Shown: positions 1 to 8,814, numbered from the stretch's first letter. The stretch: 64,000 bases of DNA from Paenibacillus melissococcoides (GCA_944800085.1 CALYLO010000002.1:434001-498000); one strand, 5' to 3'. Numbers and translations are program-made. The notes: generated from the sequence alone by a model not told the origin.

Positions 1-644
1 ATCGTATGCCGATCACTGTAAAGCCCAAGGGGAACCCCGTATTTTTCTATCCCTTGCTGCATGACTAGAGAGTAGGCCTCCCGGCATTCGTTCGGACGAA
101 AGACGGCACCGACAACGGTACCTGTTGCATCGTCAATCGCAGCATGCAGCGTAAAGGATGAAGCCCGATCCTCCAACCATGCATAAGGAGTTGCGTCAAT
201 CTGCCACAGCATGCCGGCTTGCGGTTTGCGTTCCCGTGGCGGATGGGCTTTACTGCGACGCCGCTGCTTGGCTTGCTTGAGCCCACTAGCCAGAAGGATA
301 CGTCTCACGCTGGAAGCGCTCAGTGTCAACGATTCATGCTCCTCAAGAAGCTCTGCGAAGTGGCAGCAATTGCTTCCGTAATACTTGGCTGTGTACAGCT
401 CAACGATTCGTTCCTTCACTTCATTGGGAAGGGCGTGATGAGGCTGTTTCCCCCGATTCTTGTGTATAAGTTCTTGTGCTCCTTTTCCGGATTGGTATTT
501 CTTCTTTAGCCGAATGACTTGGCGTTCTGATAAACCCAGCGCTGCCGCTCCCTCCCTATTGGTCATCCGCCCATCTATGATTTTCTCCACAACGAGTACC
601 TTCTTCATTTCTGCTTTCGTCAATGTCAATATCTCCTGTCCCAT
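1..644 (-). CDS. ISNCY/IS1202-type transposase, N-terminal part (runs off window)
   Basis: Reading leftward from an ATG at 644, the frame stays open to the window edge (about 214 codons). It begins MGQEILTLTKAEMKK and has a helix-turn-helix segment (NREGAAALGLSERQVIRLK). After a linker it enters an rve-like DDE catalytic fold with the first catalytic Asp in LWQIDATPYAWL and a second in GLYSDRHT. This layout is typical of ISNCY/IS1202-group transposases of about 400-450 aa, so roughly half is present. The protein would cut and join the ends of its own element. The C-terminus lies outside the window, so intactness cannot be judged. Confidence 0.85.
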   Translation of the reverse strand, partial: MGQEILTLTKAEMKKVLVVEKIIDGRMTNREGAAALGLSERQVIRLKKKYQSGKGAQELIHKNRGKQPHHALPNEVKERIVELYTAKYYGSNCCHFAELLEEHESLTLSASSVRRILLASGLKQAKQRRRSKAHPPRERKPQAGMLWQIDATPYAWLEDRASSFTLHAAIDDATGTVVGAVFRPNECREAYSLVMQQGIEKYGVPLGLYSDRHT

Positions 645-645
645 A

Positions 646-687
646 GTGACATTATCTCAGAACAGTTATAGGGTGACATTATCACAG
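646..687. repeat. Two 15-bp direct repeats at the element end
   Basis: GTGACATTATCTCAG (646-660) is repeated as GTGACATTATCACAG (673-687), 27 bp apart and just upstream of the transposase start. Repeated subterminal transposase binding sites like this are usual at the ends of this IS group, so the element end probably lies near 690-700. The exact tip and target duplication cannot be fixed from one end. Confidence 0.6.
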
Positions 688-760
688 AAGAACAACAAAT
701 AAGTAAAAGAGTATTGCAACTTTTCGTCGATTTATTTATAATAATATTCGTTGTTAAACT

Positions 761-835
761 GCTGGTGTAGCTCAGGGGTAGAGCAACGCACTCGTAATGC
801 GTAGGTCGGGGGTTCAATTCCCTTCACCAGCACCA
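761..835 (+). tRNA. tRNA-Thr (anticodon CGT)
   Basis: A full cloverleaf can be drawn. The acceptor arms are GCTGGTG (761-767) and CACCAGC (825-831), followed by discriminator A and an encoded CCA (833-835). The D arm contains GCTCAGGGGTAGAGC. The anticodon stem is CGCA/TGCG with loop CTCGTAA, giving anticodon CGT (threonine, codon ACG). The T arm is GGGGGTTCAATTCCC-like. The gene is the apparent integration site of the adjoining accessory DNA, because its 3' half is duplicated at 2818-2867. Confidence 0.95.
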
Positions 836-901
836 CTTACATGTCGATAACGGCGCGGCTTCCGGGGTTCCGGGGGCCGCGCTATTTGTATGCAGGCTCA
901 T

Positions 902-987
902 CTACCCTTTATCCAGATAAAGCGGCTTTTTCTCCTCAATTTGCTGTCCGGTGATTGAATCTCCGACATTGCGAAGGACAGCAAATA
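902..987 (-). pseudogene. Tyrosine integrase 3'-end remnant, copy 1
   Basis: On the minus strand this piece reads AVLRNVGDSITGQQIEEKK then PLYLDKG and a TAG stop, 67 bp after the tRNA CCA. The same C-terminal peptide occurs at 2949-3026 and, attached to recognisable integrase sequence, at 8285-8519. Differences between copies fall mostly at third codon positions of this frame, so it was once translated. Homology ends at about 987; the open frame upstream of that (to 1117) is unrelated sequence. Confidence 0.65.
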
Positions 988-1165
988 AAGCGTTTATGCA
1001 AATGACCGCAAAAAAACCTTGAAAGGCACGAAGCCACTCAAGGTCATTGAGACTAAGCATGAATTGATGCCCAATTTTTAAATATTTCCAGTATCTCTCT
1101 AAGATTGTTTGGTCCACCGTATCCCTTAAAAGTGTTTTCTTCTACAAAACAATGAATCCAATCGT

Positions 1166-2143
1166 TCAGTTGTTTTTCAAGACATCAATTAATTTTTTTG
1201 TCCAACTAAAGTCTGTTTCGGTAATTGTATTATCTCCATATTCTTTTCCATCTCTATCGATGGCATAGATAAACATTCCTCCCTTAGGACCCTCTTCCGG
1301 TTGCCAAACAGCATATTTGTAGGCTCTACTTGTTTCAAATGGTTCCTGAGTATCCCCCCAGTTTGCGCCTAATTCTTCCTGAAAAGATATCCCCGGAAGA
1401 AACTGATCAGGGAAGATCGTCTTTTTATAGGTTGCCCATGTACTATCTAATCTACCAGGGTCTCTGCCATAAGCTTGTAGAAACAAATAATCACAAAATG
1501 GAGCTACTTTTTTGAATAGACTATGATTGTCTTTGTTTGTATCATAAATAAGCAGTTTGCCACTATTCGACATTGGTCCTAACCGTTTAGACAGAGCTTC
1601 AAAAACACCAAAAGCTTTTGTTTCTTTTTCTTGAGTTAAAGTTTCCTCCATATCAATATCTAAGCCATCTAAATTGTAGGGAGTTAAGTATTTATCTATT
1701 AAGGATTGCGCATGATCATCATATTCTTTGGATGTGGGCATTGTACCAATACTAGGTACGTTATATAGCTCCCTTATATCTATAGTGCGTATCACTTTGG
1801 TTTGACGTTCGTGCAAGATAGGCACATACGTATCACGAAGCGTGTCCCAAAATAGTTGTTCATCTGTACCTGGTTTAACATAGTGGAAGACGGAAACGAT
1901 ATCGATTTCTTCAGGAATGTCTGTCATAGCTGTCACATTAGGGTATGGTAGAGTGGAATTTGCATCATGAGGCATGGTTACGTCACGCCATGTTCTATAG
2001 TATGCCATCATAACAGGAGCTTTTTGAGCTTCAGTTAACTCGTTTACTAAAGAAGTTGAAGGACTAGCTGTAATAATTGAGCCGCTCATTAAAGATAAAA
2101 TTAAAACTGTCGACAAGATTAACAACATTGATGTTTTCTTCAT
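1166..2143 (-). CDS. Secreted GH18 family endo-beta-N-acetylglucosaminidase-like protein
   Basis: 325 aa. An N-terminal signal peptide (charged MKKTS start, hydrophobic core to about residue 26) precedes a TIM-barrel glycosidase. Residues 159-166, DGLDIDME, form the GH18 DxxDxDxE motif with Glu166 as the expected proton donor; FLQAYGRDP lies further on. The short single-domain build resembles EndoF/EndoH-type enzymes that cleave the chitobiose core of N-glycans, but a chitinase-like activity cannot be excluded. A strong RBS (GGAAGGGAG) sits 7-8 bp before the ATG. The gene is more AT-rich than the chromosome and lies between the two tRNA-Thr 3' ends, so it looks like cargo of a decayed integrative element. 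Confidence 0.85.
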   Translation of the reverse strand: MKKTSMLLILSTVLILSLMSGSIITASPSTSLVNELTEAQKAPVMMAYYRTWRDVTMPHDANSTLPYPNVTAMTDIPEEIDIVSVFHYVKPGTDEQLFWDTLRDTYVPILHERQTKVIRTIDIRELYNVPSIGTMPTSKEYDDHAQSLIDKYLTPYNLDGLDIDMEETLTQEKETKAFGVFEALSKRLGPMSNSGKLLIYDTNKDNHSLFKKVAPFCDYLFLQAYGRDPGRLDSTWATYKKTIFPDQFLPGISFQEELGANWGDTQEPFETSRAYKYAVWQPEEGPKGGMFIYAIDRDGKEYGDNTITETDFSWTKKLIDVLKNN

Positions 2144-2817
2144 AAAAGATAACTCCCTTCCTTAAATGATAATATTTGAGACAATAAAGTAAGCGATTAC
2201 ATTTAAGAGGAAATTCCGGTTCTCCTTGCTCTAACCACACTCAACCTCAGGTTTGCATCAGCAAAGGATGGAGAGCAGTCATACCGTGTGCTTCTTTCGA
2301 TTTCTGCTCTTATCTGGACTTAACAAGCGATGATTTTAAAACCTCCCCATCTGTTTGAAAAAAATCAAGATTGGAAAGAAGCACTTCAATAGCTAGTCGT
2401 TTACTTTTTTCGCGATGGAGTCTTACAGCAGTCCTTATGATTTAAATACGTCAAAGGAGCGCCACTTTTGTAAAAGTTGAGTCTTATATATTATCGTATA
2501 GAAACATAAAAAAATTAATAGACCGAAGAATTTTACGATCAAAAGGCCGTTGGTTTTATGTTTGACGACGATGGGTATGTACAGAGAATCGATCTTTATG
2601 ACAGATATATGGCAGAAAATCTTAAGTAAGGAGTATTAAATTCAGCCCCGTGAGCAGTCCCGAGGCTACTATATACCTCTCCAATGCTTCTAACAAAATT
2701 CTAACCATTCTTCTAATAACATGCAGAACCGTGCAAAACCTTCCGGAACCTTATTTTTGTACAACGGTTCATAATTCAGCGAACGGGTCGATATAAAACC
2801 TTACCGTACCGAGAGGT
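2144..2817. other. Gene-poor stretch upstream of the GH18 gene
   Basis: AT-rich sequence between the GH18 start and the duplicated tRNA fragment. Apart from the short coding remnant at 2522-2629, I see no supported gene, hairpin terminator or RNA. Confidence 0.5.
2522..2629 (+). pseudogene. Short coding remnant (unknown protein, C-terminal end)
   Basis: An open stretch of 35 codons ends with KAVGFMFDDDGYVQRIDL and YDRYMAENLK before TAA at 2627-2629. A stop immediately upstream (2519-2521) cuts it off and no RBS precedes the only internal ATG. The composition looks like the tail of a real protein. I do not recognise the family. Confidence 0.3.
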
Positions 2818-2867
2818 AACGCACTCGTAATGCGTAGTCGGGGGTTCAATTCCCTTCACCAGCACCA
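2818..2867 (+). repeat. Duplicated 3' half of tRNA-Thr (att-like direct repeat)
   Basis: From AACGCACTCGTAATGCG through CACCAGCACCA this matches 785-835 of the intact tRNA except for one missing G. Identity continues about 40-60 bp beyond CCA. The 5' half of the tRNA is absent. Duplication of a tRNA 3' end is what a tyrosine-recombinase element leaves at its far boundary. Confidence 0.8.
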
Positions 2868-2948
2868 CTTACATGTCGATAACGGCGCGGCTTCCGGGTT
2901 TCCGGGGGCCGCCCTATTTTTTTGTTTTGCAGCTCATCTACCGGTCAT

Positions 2949-3026
2949 CTACCCTTTATCCAGATACAGCGGCTTTTTCCCTTCAATTTGATGTCCAGTG
3001 ATTGAATCTCCGACATTGCGAAGGAC
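2949..3026 (-). pseudogene. Tyrosine integrase 3'-end remnant, copy 2
   Basis: Reads RNVGDSITGHQIEGKK then PLYLDKG and TAG on the minus strand, about 80 bp after the duplicated tRNA end, the same geometry as copy 1 after the intact tRNA. Homology to copies 1 and 3 stops at about 3026. Only the tail of the gene is left. Confidence 0.65.
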
Positions 3027-3126
3027 GGTAATGAAAAATTATACAGTGCGATAACGCATACGCAGACTACAGCCACCTTTTCAGGTGCATTAGCTGCGGT
3101 TGGGTGGATATGTAAAAATTATAATT

Positions 3127-4752
3127 AGGGCTTGCTGAACAATCATTTTTCAAAGGTTTTACAAGGATTTCTGGACTCTAACTCGAAATAAAATGCAAGG
3201 AAAATGCGAATTTCTTGCAAAAAATCGTGCACGTGGAGTGAACCAACATGTATCGTAGAACCGAAAGCCAGCTTCAGTTGTTCGAAGATTTCTACTTGCC
3301 GTTTGGCGGTAAATTAAATAAGGAGAACCGTTGGGTTCAACTGGCCGCTATCATCCCGTGGTGGCGGGCAGAAGAATTCTACGCGAAGTCGTTCAAGAAA
3401 TCAATGCGCGGCCAGATCCCCTTGTCTGTTCGTATGGCTTTGGGAGCGCTGTACATTCAGGAACGTATGCAGCTCGATGATCGAGAGACGGTCCAGCAGA
3501 TCACCGAAAATCCGTACTACCAGTACTTCCTTGGGCTGCCGGCGTTCCAAGATAAGCCTCCGTTCCATCACTCGCTGTTGACCCATTTCCGCAAGCGATT
3601 GGGTGCGGATGTCATTGAACGAATCAACGATTGGATTTTGGAAGAGGACGCAGAGCGAAAGAAGCAGGAACAAAACAAGAGCGATCCTCAAGATCCTCCA
3701 GGCAGCGGCCATGGCTCTGATGGAACATCCGTTAATGAAGACGGCAAAAGCAAAGAGAAACCATGCAACAAAGGCACCTTGATGCTCGACGCGACCTGCG
3801 CACCGGCCGACATCTCGTATCCGACCGATTTGAAATTATTGAACGAGGCGCGGGAAAAACTCGAAGCGATCATCGATGTTCTGCACGAGCCTTTCGTCGG
3901 GAAGGCCAAGAAACCGAGAACGTATCGTCAAACCGCCCGCAAATGCTACCTCGAGATCGCCAAGAAACGGCGAACGGGTGCCAAATCCATCCGGAAAGCG
4001 GTTGGCAAACAGCTTCGTTATGTTTCGCGTAATCTTGGCATCATCGAAATGCTGGCAGCGAAAAGCAGCTTGAATCAACTGGGTTCGCAGCAGTATCGGC
4101 AATTGCTCGTCATTTCCGAGCTGTATCGTCAACAGCAAGAGATGTACGACAAACGGACACACTCGGTGGAAGATCGAATCGTCAGTCTTTCCCAACCGCA
4201 TGTACGGCCGATTGTCCGCGGGAAAGTGAATGCTCCCGTCGAGTTTGGGGCAAAGCTGGCGATCAGTCTGGTGGACGGTTACGCTCGAATGGAGAAGCTG
4301 TCCTGGGATAACTTCAACGAAAGCATGACACTGAAAGCTTCCGTGGAGTCGTTCGTCCAGCGATATGGATGTTATCCGGAAGCCATTCTAGCCGACCAAA
4401 TCTACCGAAACCGGGAGAACCTTCGCTATTGTAAGGAGCACGGCATCCGTCTGAGTGGTCCAAACTTAGGACGTCCGAAGAAAGAAGCGGAACCCGATCG
4501 GAACCAGGCCAGACAGGATGCTTCAACGCGTAACGCGATCGAAGGAAAATTCGGAGAAGGCAAACGCTCCTACGGACTGGGGCGTATTCGAGCACGCCTT
4601 CGAGAGACAAGCGAAACGGTCATTGCTCTGCAACTGCTTGTTATGAATCTCGAACGCAAGCTGCGCGTTCTCTTTTTGCCGATTTTCAGACTGCTGCTGA
4701 ATCTGTGCCGTCAGCCTCTGTGGCCTAAAAGGCAATATGTTCAGCAAGCCCT
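3127..4752 (+). mobile_element. IS1182/IS5-superfamily insertion sequence, complete copy
   Basis: The element is 1626 bp with perfect 15-bp terminal inverted repeats, AGGGCTTGCTGAACA at 3127-3141 and its complement at 4738-4752. AATT (3123-3126 and 4753-4756) flanks both ends as a 4-bp target duplication. It carries one intact transposase gene. A second, damaged copy starts directly after the right-hand AATT. Confidence 0.9.
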
Positions 4753-4768
4753 AATTAGGGCTTGCTGA
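3248..4768 (+). CDS. IS1182/IS5-like transposase (DUF772 + DDE)
   Basis: 506 aa. The N-terminal half is the DUF772 (InsH N-terminal) transposase domain (SLLTHFRKRLGADVIERIND). The DDE catalytic core shows the first Asp in TLMLDATCAP, the second in AILADQIYRNREN and the Glu in RNAIEGKFGEGKRSYG. It catalyses transposition of its element. The start is the ATG behind GTGGAGTG. The stop lies 16 bp beyond the right inverted repeat, inside the start of the next copy, so the last residues come from the tandem junction. The gene appears intact. Confidence 0.9.
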   Translation: MYRRTESQLQLFEDFYLPFGGKLNKENRWVQLAAIIPWWRAEEFYAKSFKKSMRGQIPLSVRMALGALYIQERMQLDDRETVQQITENPYYQYFLGLPAFQDKPPFHHSLLTHFRKRLGADVIERINDWILEEDAERKKQEQNKSDPQDPPGSGHGSDGTSVNEDGKSKEKPCNKGTLMLDATCAPADISYPTDLKLLNEAREKLEAIIDVLHEPFVGKAKKPRTYRQTARKCYLEIAKKRRTGAKSIRKAVGKQLRYVSRNLGIIEMLAAKSSLNQLGSQQYRQLLVISELYRQQQEMYDKRTHSVEDRIVSLSQPHVRPIVRGKVNAPVEFGAKLAISLVDGYARMEKLSWDNFNESMTLKASVESFVQRYGCYPEAILADQIYRNRENLRYCKEHGIRLSGPNLGRPKKEAEPDRNQARQDASTRNAIEGKFGEGKRSYGLGRIRARLRETSETVIALQLLVMNLERKLRVLFLPIFRLLLNLCRQPLWPKRQYVQQALIRAC

Positions 4769-6319
4769 ACAATCATTTTTCTAAGGTTTTACAAGGATTT
4801 CTGGACTCTAACTCGAAATAAAATGCAAGGAAAATGCGAATTTCTTGCAAAAAATCGTGCACGTGGAGTGAGCCGACATGTATCGTAGAACCGAAAGCCA
4901 GCTTCAGTTGTTCGAAGATTTCTACTTGCCTTTGGCGGTAAATTAAATAAGGAGAACCGTTGGGTTCAACTGGCCGCTATCATCCCGTGGTGGCGGGCAG
5001 AAGAATTCTACGCGAAGTCGTTCAAGAAATCAATGCGCGGTCAGATCCCTTTGTCTGTTCGTATGGCTTTGGGAGCGCTGTACATTCAGGAACGTATGCA
5101 GCTCGATGATCGAGAGACGGTCCAGCAGATCGCCGAAAATCCGTACTACCAGTACTTCCTTGGGCTGCCGGCGTTCCAAGATAAGCCTCCGTTCCATCAC
5201 TCGCTGTTGACCCATTTCCGCAAGCGATTGGGTGCGGATGTCATTGAACGAATCAACGATTGGATTTTGGAAGAGGACGCAGAGCGAAAGAAGCAGGAAC
5301 AAAACAAGAGCGATCCTCAAGATCCTCCAGGCAGCGGCCATGGCTCTGATGGAACATCCGTTAATGAAGACGGCAAAAGCAAAGAGAAACCATGCAACAA
5401 AGGCACCTTGATGCTCGACGCGACCTGCGCACCGGCCGACATCTCGTATCCGACCGATTTGAAATTATTGAACGAGGCGCGGGAAAAACTCGAAGCGATC
5501 ATCGATGTTCTGCACGAGCCTTTCGTCGGGAAGGCCAAGAAACCGAGAACGTATCGTCAAACCGCCCGCAAACGCTACCTCGAGATCGCCAAGAAACGGC
5601 GAACGGGTGCCAAAGCCATCCGGAAAGCGGTTGGCAAACAGCTTCGTTATGTTTCGCGTAATCTTCGCATCATCGAAATGCTGGCAGCGAAAAGCAGCTT
5701 GAATCAACTGGGTTCGCAGCAGTATCGGCAATTGCTCGTCATTTCCGAGCTGTATCGTCAACAACAAGAGATGTACGACAAACGGACACACTCGGTGGAA
5801 GATCGAATCGTCAGTCTTTCCCAACCGCATGTACGGCCGATTGTACGCGGGAAAGTGAATGCTCCCGTCGAGTTTGGGGCAAAGCTGGCGATCAGTCTGG
5901 TGGACGGTTACGCTCGAATGGAGAAGCTGTCCTGGGATAACTTCAACGAAAGCATGACACTGAAAGCTTCCGTGGAGTCGTTCGTCCAGCGATATGGGTG
6001 TTATCCGGAAGCCATTCTAGCCGACCAAATCTACCGAAATCGGGAGAACCTTCGCTATTGTAAGGAGCATGGAATCCGTTTGAGTGGTCCAAACTTAGGG
6101 CGTCCGAAGAAAGAAGCGGAACCCGATCGGAACCAGGCCAGACAGGATGCTTCAATGCGTAACGCAATCGAAGGAAAATTCGGAGAAGGCAAACGCTCCT
6201 ACGGACTGGGGCGTATTCGAGCACGCCTTCGAGAGACAAGCGAAACGGTCATTGCCCTGCAACTGCTTGTTATGAATCTCGAACGCAAGCTGCGCGTTCT
6301 CTTTTTGCCGATTTTCAGA
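4757..6319 (+). mobile_element. IS1182/IS5-like element, second tandem copy, right end missing
   Basis: Starts AGGGCTTGCTGAACA immediately after the AATT that ends copy 1, so the two copies are head-to-tail and share one target repeat. Near identity to copy 1 holds until 6319 (copy 1 position 4690) and then stops, so the last 62 bp including the right inverted repeat are absent. Confidence 0.85.
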
Positions 6320-6334
6320 ATAGAGAGCCGTTAG
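4878..6334 (+). pseudogene. Frameshifted and truncated IS1182/IS5-like transposase
   Basis: Near-identical to the upstream transposase, with a few changes such as TEN to AEN and RNLG to RNLR. One G is lost near 4930 (CTTGCCTTTGG versus CTTGCCGTTTGG), which breaks the frame after about 17 codons. The rest is open only from an internal ATG at 5033. The C-terminus is replaced by RIESR after loss of homology at 6319. The DDE residues remain, but without the N-terminal domain and the right IR this copy is probably inactive alone; copy 1 could act on its left end. Confidence 0.85.
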
Positions 6335-6356
6335 GAAAGAATCCCACGGCTCTTTT
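6324..6356 (+). terminator. Rho-independent terminator
   Basis: AGAGCCG (6324-6330) pairs with CGGCTCT (6347-6353), followed by TTTT. It lies just past the truncated IS copy and probably belonged to a plus-strand gene that the IS event removed. Confidence 0.6.
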
Positions 6357-6433
6357 CAAATTAGAAAATCTACAAAAACAGGACTCCGCAGCATGCCTAC
6401 CTTTGTCCACACTTGGTAACCCAATCAGAAATT

Positions 6434-6889
6434 TTAATTCTCCTGATATACAGTAATAAATAATGAATCCCACTCTTCATAAATTTCTACGGTAATGTTT
6501 TTATCAGGGAATCTATGTTTGAAACTCATCGTCCAAAATAGTTTTAGGATTTTGCCCAAAATCACTACCTGCTCAGGTTCATTCTCATCTTTGTTGACAT
6601 TAATATGGAAAAAGTCTTTTAATTCATATAAATTCATCATTTTTTCCACGGTGATTTTGTCGCCATCACACTCTACTATCCATTTCTGTAACAGATCTTT
6701 TTGATACTTGTCTTTTAATAAGAAATACCCCTGCACCTCAACAATATCTGGATAATAAAACTTGGCAAACGCTAATGCGGTTTGTAGGTCGGATTTCATG
6801 TTCACATAATTCCACCAACTAAAATTGTTGGAGTTAGCATTCTTAAATTCCTTAAATTCACTAATTACTTCATCTGGAAATAGCTCCAT
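6434..6889 (-). CDS. Probable immunity protein for the adjacent Hint-type toxin
   Basis: 151 aa, acidic, without signal peptide or membrane segment, hence cytoplasmic. It begins MELFPDEVISEFKEF and is rich in aromatic and acidic residues. I do not recognise a named family. The role is inferred from position: it lies 97 bp downstream of, and on the same strand as, a small secreted toxin-like gene, the usual place for a cognate immunity gene. Low GC compared with the chromosome matches the toxin gene and suggests joint acquisition. A GGGGGA RBS precedes the ATG. It could instead be an unrelated hypothetical protein. Confidence 0.55.
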   Translation of the reverse strand: MELFPDEVISEFKEFKNANSNNFSWWNYVNMKSDLQTALAFAKFYYPDIVEVQGYFLLKDKYQKDLLQKWIVECDGDKITVEKMMNLYELKDFFHINVNKDENEPEQVVILGKILKLFWTMSFKHRFPDKNITVEIYEEWDSLFITVYQEN

Positions 6890-6986
6890 AATAAATCCCC
6901 CAGTATAGTGCCCAACGATCTGAGAGACGGTTAATGAGTTTCTTTTTCATTAACGACTCGTCCATCTATTGGTATGTTACAATTAA

Positions 6987-7859
6987 TCAATATGGATAGC
7001 TTTTCGGAATTTCATTAGGATAAGCAGGTCGAACCTTATAGCCATTTTGGAATTTTTGACCTGTCTTAGGATTAGTATTAAACGTAGGCTCCTTGACGTT
7101 AGGTCTTGGAATAGAACCGTGATCTTTTCCGCTTATCCTAACCTCTTCTTGAATTTTCCCATCAGATCCATATGTTGTATACTTCATAATGTTATTATTA
7201 GCATCCCTGTCGATTTTTGTGGAATTTGGAGTTCCGGTATCCTGTGGGGTACTACGGCTCTTGCTACCATTAGATGAAGCATTACCCGTCCCCTTATAGC
7301 TAGAACCTACGCCTCCTCCTGAAGGGGCCCTCATCGGGATATTTCTGATTCCGCCGGCTCCACAATTATGCGTCCATATTTCCAACTCCGTTACGAAATA
7401 GTTATGTACACCTTCGACACGGAAGTTATACACGGTGGAGCTGTTCTTCTTAATCTCGATCCGATCGATCGGATACGGTTTGCCTTCTGGATTTTGAAGC
7501 AGGTCACCTACTTTTAGGTGTCTTGCCTCCACCCAGCCTTGGGCCGGCACCCAGAACGGATGCTCTTCCGTCGTCGTTATCGTTATTCCTTTGACCGTAA
7601 TTTGGTACGTCTTGTCTGTCTGTCTTTGGAACAATTCAACAACCGTATTATATCCTGTTTTTCCTGTTCGTTCATCCTTTGTCAGGACAAATTCACCGAT
7701 GCGGATTTGTTCAATAGGCTTAAACCCTGTCTTCGTTTGTACCGGCGTTCCGGCTGAGAAGCAAAGCAAATTGCAATTAGCGATAGATTGTGCAGAAGCA
7801 AGAGGAATGCTTGTGAATGAAAGGATAAAAAATAACACCAAGGCAACAGACTTTTTCAT
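6987..7859 (-). CDS. Small secreted polymorphic toxin: signal peptide, Hint domain, C-terminal toxin domain
   Basis: 290 aa from the ATG behind AAGGAGA; the frame opens 26 codons earlier but without an RBS. Residues 1-24 are a signal peptide ending LASAQS. Residues 33-166 form a Hint (intein/Hedgehog-like) domain that starts at Cys in LLCFSAGTPV, has TTEEHPFWVPAQGW as the His-containing block, and ends WTHNC. A Gly/Ser-rich linker follows to about 210. The last about 78 residues (DRDANNNIMKYTTY, GKDHGSIPRPNV) resemble the family called bacterial toxin 24 in polymorphic toxins; this assignment is from memory. Hint autoproteolysis would release the toxin tip. It is far shorter than typical multi-kilobase toxins. 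Confidence 0.75.
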   Translation of the reverse strand: MKKSVALVLFFILSFTSIPLASAQSIANCNLLCFSAGTPVQTKTGFKPIEQIRIGEFVLTKDERTGKTGYNTVVELFQRQTDKTYQITVKGITITTTEEHPFWVPAQGWVEARHLKVGDLLQNPEGKPYPIDRIEIKKNSSTVYNFRVEGVHNYFVTELEIWTHNCGAGGIRNIPMRAPSGGGVGSSYKGTGNASSNGSKSRSTPQDTGTPNSTKIDRDANNNIMKYTTYGSDGKIQEEVRISGKDHGSIPRPNVKEPTFNTNPKTGQKFQNGYKVRPAYPNEIPKSYPY

Positions 7860-8284
7860 GTTCGTCTCCTTCTCGTAAAAAATATTCAATTGGATGCTGT
7901 GTTCATTCTTGGTTAAGGAATGCTGCCGTCCATGCACTTCCTGTCCGTGCTCCGGTTGTGATCTAGCAAACGGACAATAATCATTTCTTTCCCCCCTTAT
8001 CTCGTCACACAGTAAAATTGTCTATATGTGGGCTGGATGACGGATGGAATATGCATTGTAAAAAATGAGGTTTTTGAGTATAACAAAAATGGTGATTTAT
8101 GTATTTAAAGTTTTGTAATAATTACCTGAATGATGGGATTGCATGGCAAAAAAGATTGCCAAGGGACCACTTAAAAATGGAACGGTGCTCGCTCCGGTCA
8201 GAGTGGTTAGACGTGGCTCTTGGCTACCGAGTAGGTTGGAACCAGCAGACCCAAACGGCATCAATCAATGGCGTGCTCATCTTC
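7860..8284. other. Intergenic DNA with a copper amine oxidase-like remnant
   Basis: No intact gene is supported. On the plus strand 8204-8290 reads YRVGWNQQTQTASINGV, which looks like the repeat core of copper amine oxidase N-terminal (stalk) domains found in Paenibacillus surface proteins; no upstream coding context remains. The stretch nearest the toxin gene should hold its promoter but no convincing -35/-10 pair stands out. Confidence 0.4.
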
Positions 8285-8519
8285 TCTTTATCTAGATAAA
8301 GCGGCTTTTTCCCTTCAATTTGATGTCCAGTGATTGAATCTCCGACATTGCGAAGGACAGCATTTGCAAGTCCGGCAAGACGTGAGAATATGTGTCGAGC
8401 GTAACATTTATCGATGAATGACGGAGTCTTCCCTGAACAGTCTTTGGATGAATCCCGGCGTCTTTTTCAATCCCCAATAAAAGAATTTTAGCTCTCTTTT
8501 TTGTGAAATATTGGACCAA
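8285..8519 (-). pseudogene. Tyrosine recombinase/integrase C-terminal remnant, copy 3
   Basis: On the minus strand, IHPKTVQGRLRHSSINVTLD and TYSHVLPDL match the conserved His-containing region just before the catalytic Tyr (in TYSHV) of phage-type integrases. One missing G near 8366 shifts the frame; the shifted frame continues ANAVLRNVGDSITGHQIEG as in copies 1 and 2. The 5' three quarters of the gene is absent and the stop codon has been replaced by unrelated sequence. It identifies what the two tRNA-linked fragments were. Confidence 0.75.
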
Positions 8520-8814
8520 TGAATACGTCGGAGGCTGCGGATGTGCCTATTCCCTATTGGGAAGCGCAAGGGCAGCCGCCCCTCCTACTCGTAATAATCA
8601 CATATTCACTCCCCTATCCCGCACTGTATGATGGTATATGAGCTTTTTGTAAAAAAATGACGTATTGAGTATACAAAAATGTAGTCGAAGGGCCGCTTAT
8701 CAATGGAATTATTTTGATTTTTTTAGCGTAACATTCAAGATGAATACAGTAATTGGTATTGTGACAGTCGTTTTGTATATCTTCATTAATAAATATCGAA
8801 ATAGAAAGAATTAA

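Noticed and set aside
902..1117. 71-aa open frame taken as a real gene
   Set aside because: Only the last about 28 codons are homologous to anything (integrase tail); the N-terminal part is unrelated sequence without RBS.
3688..4201. Minus-strand and alternate-frame open readings inside the IS1182 copies
   Set aside because: They repeat identically in both copies because the IS is duplicated; they are shadows of the transposase gene.
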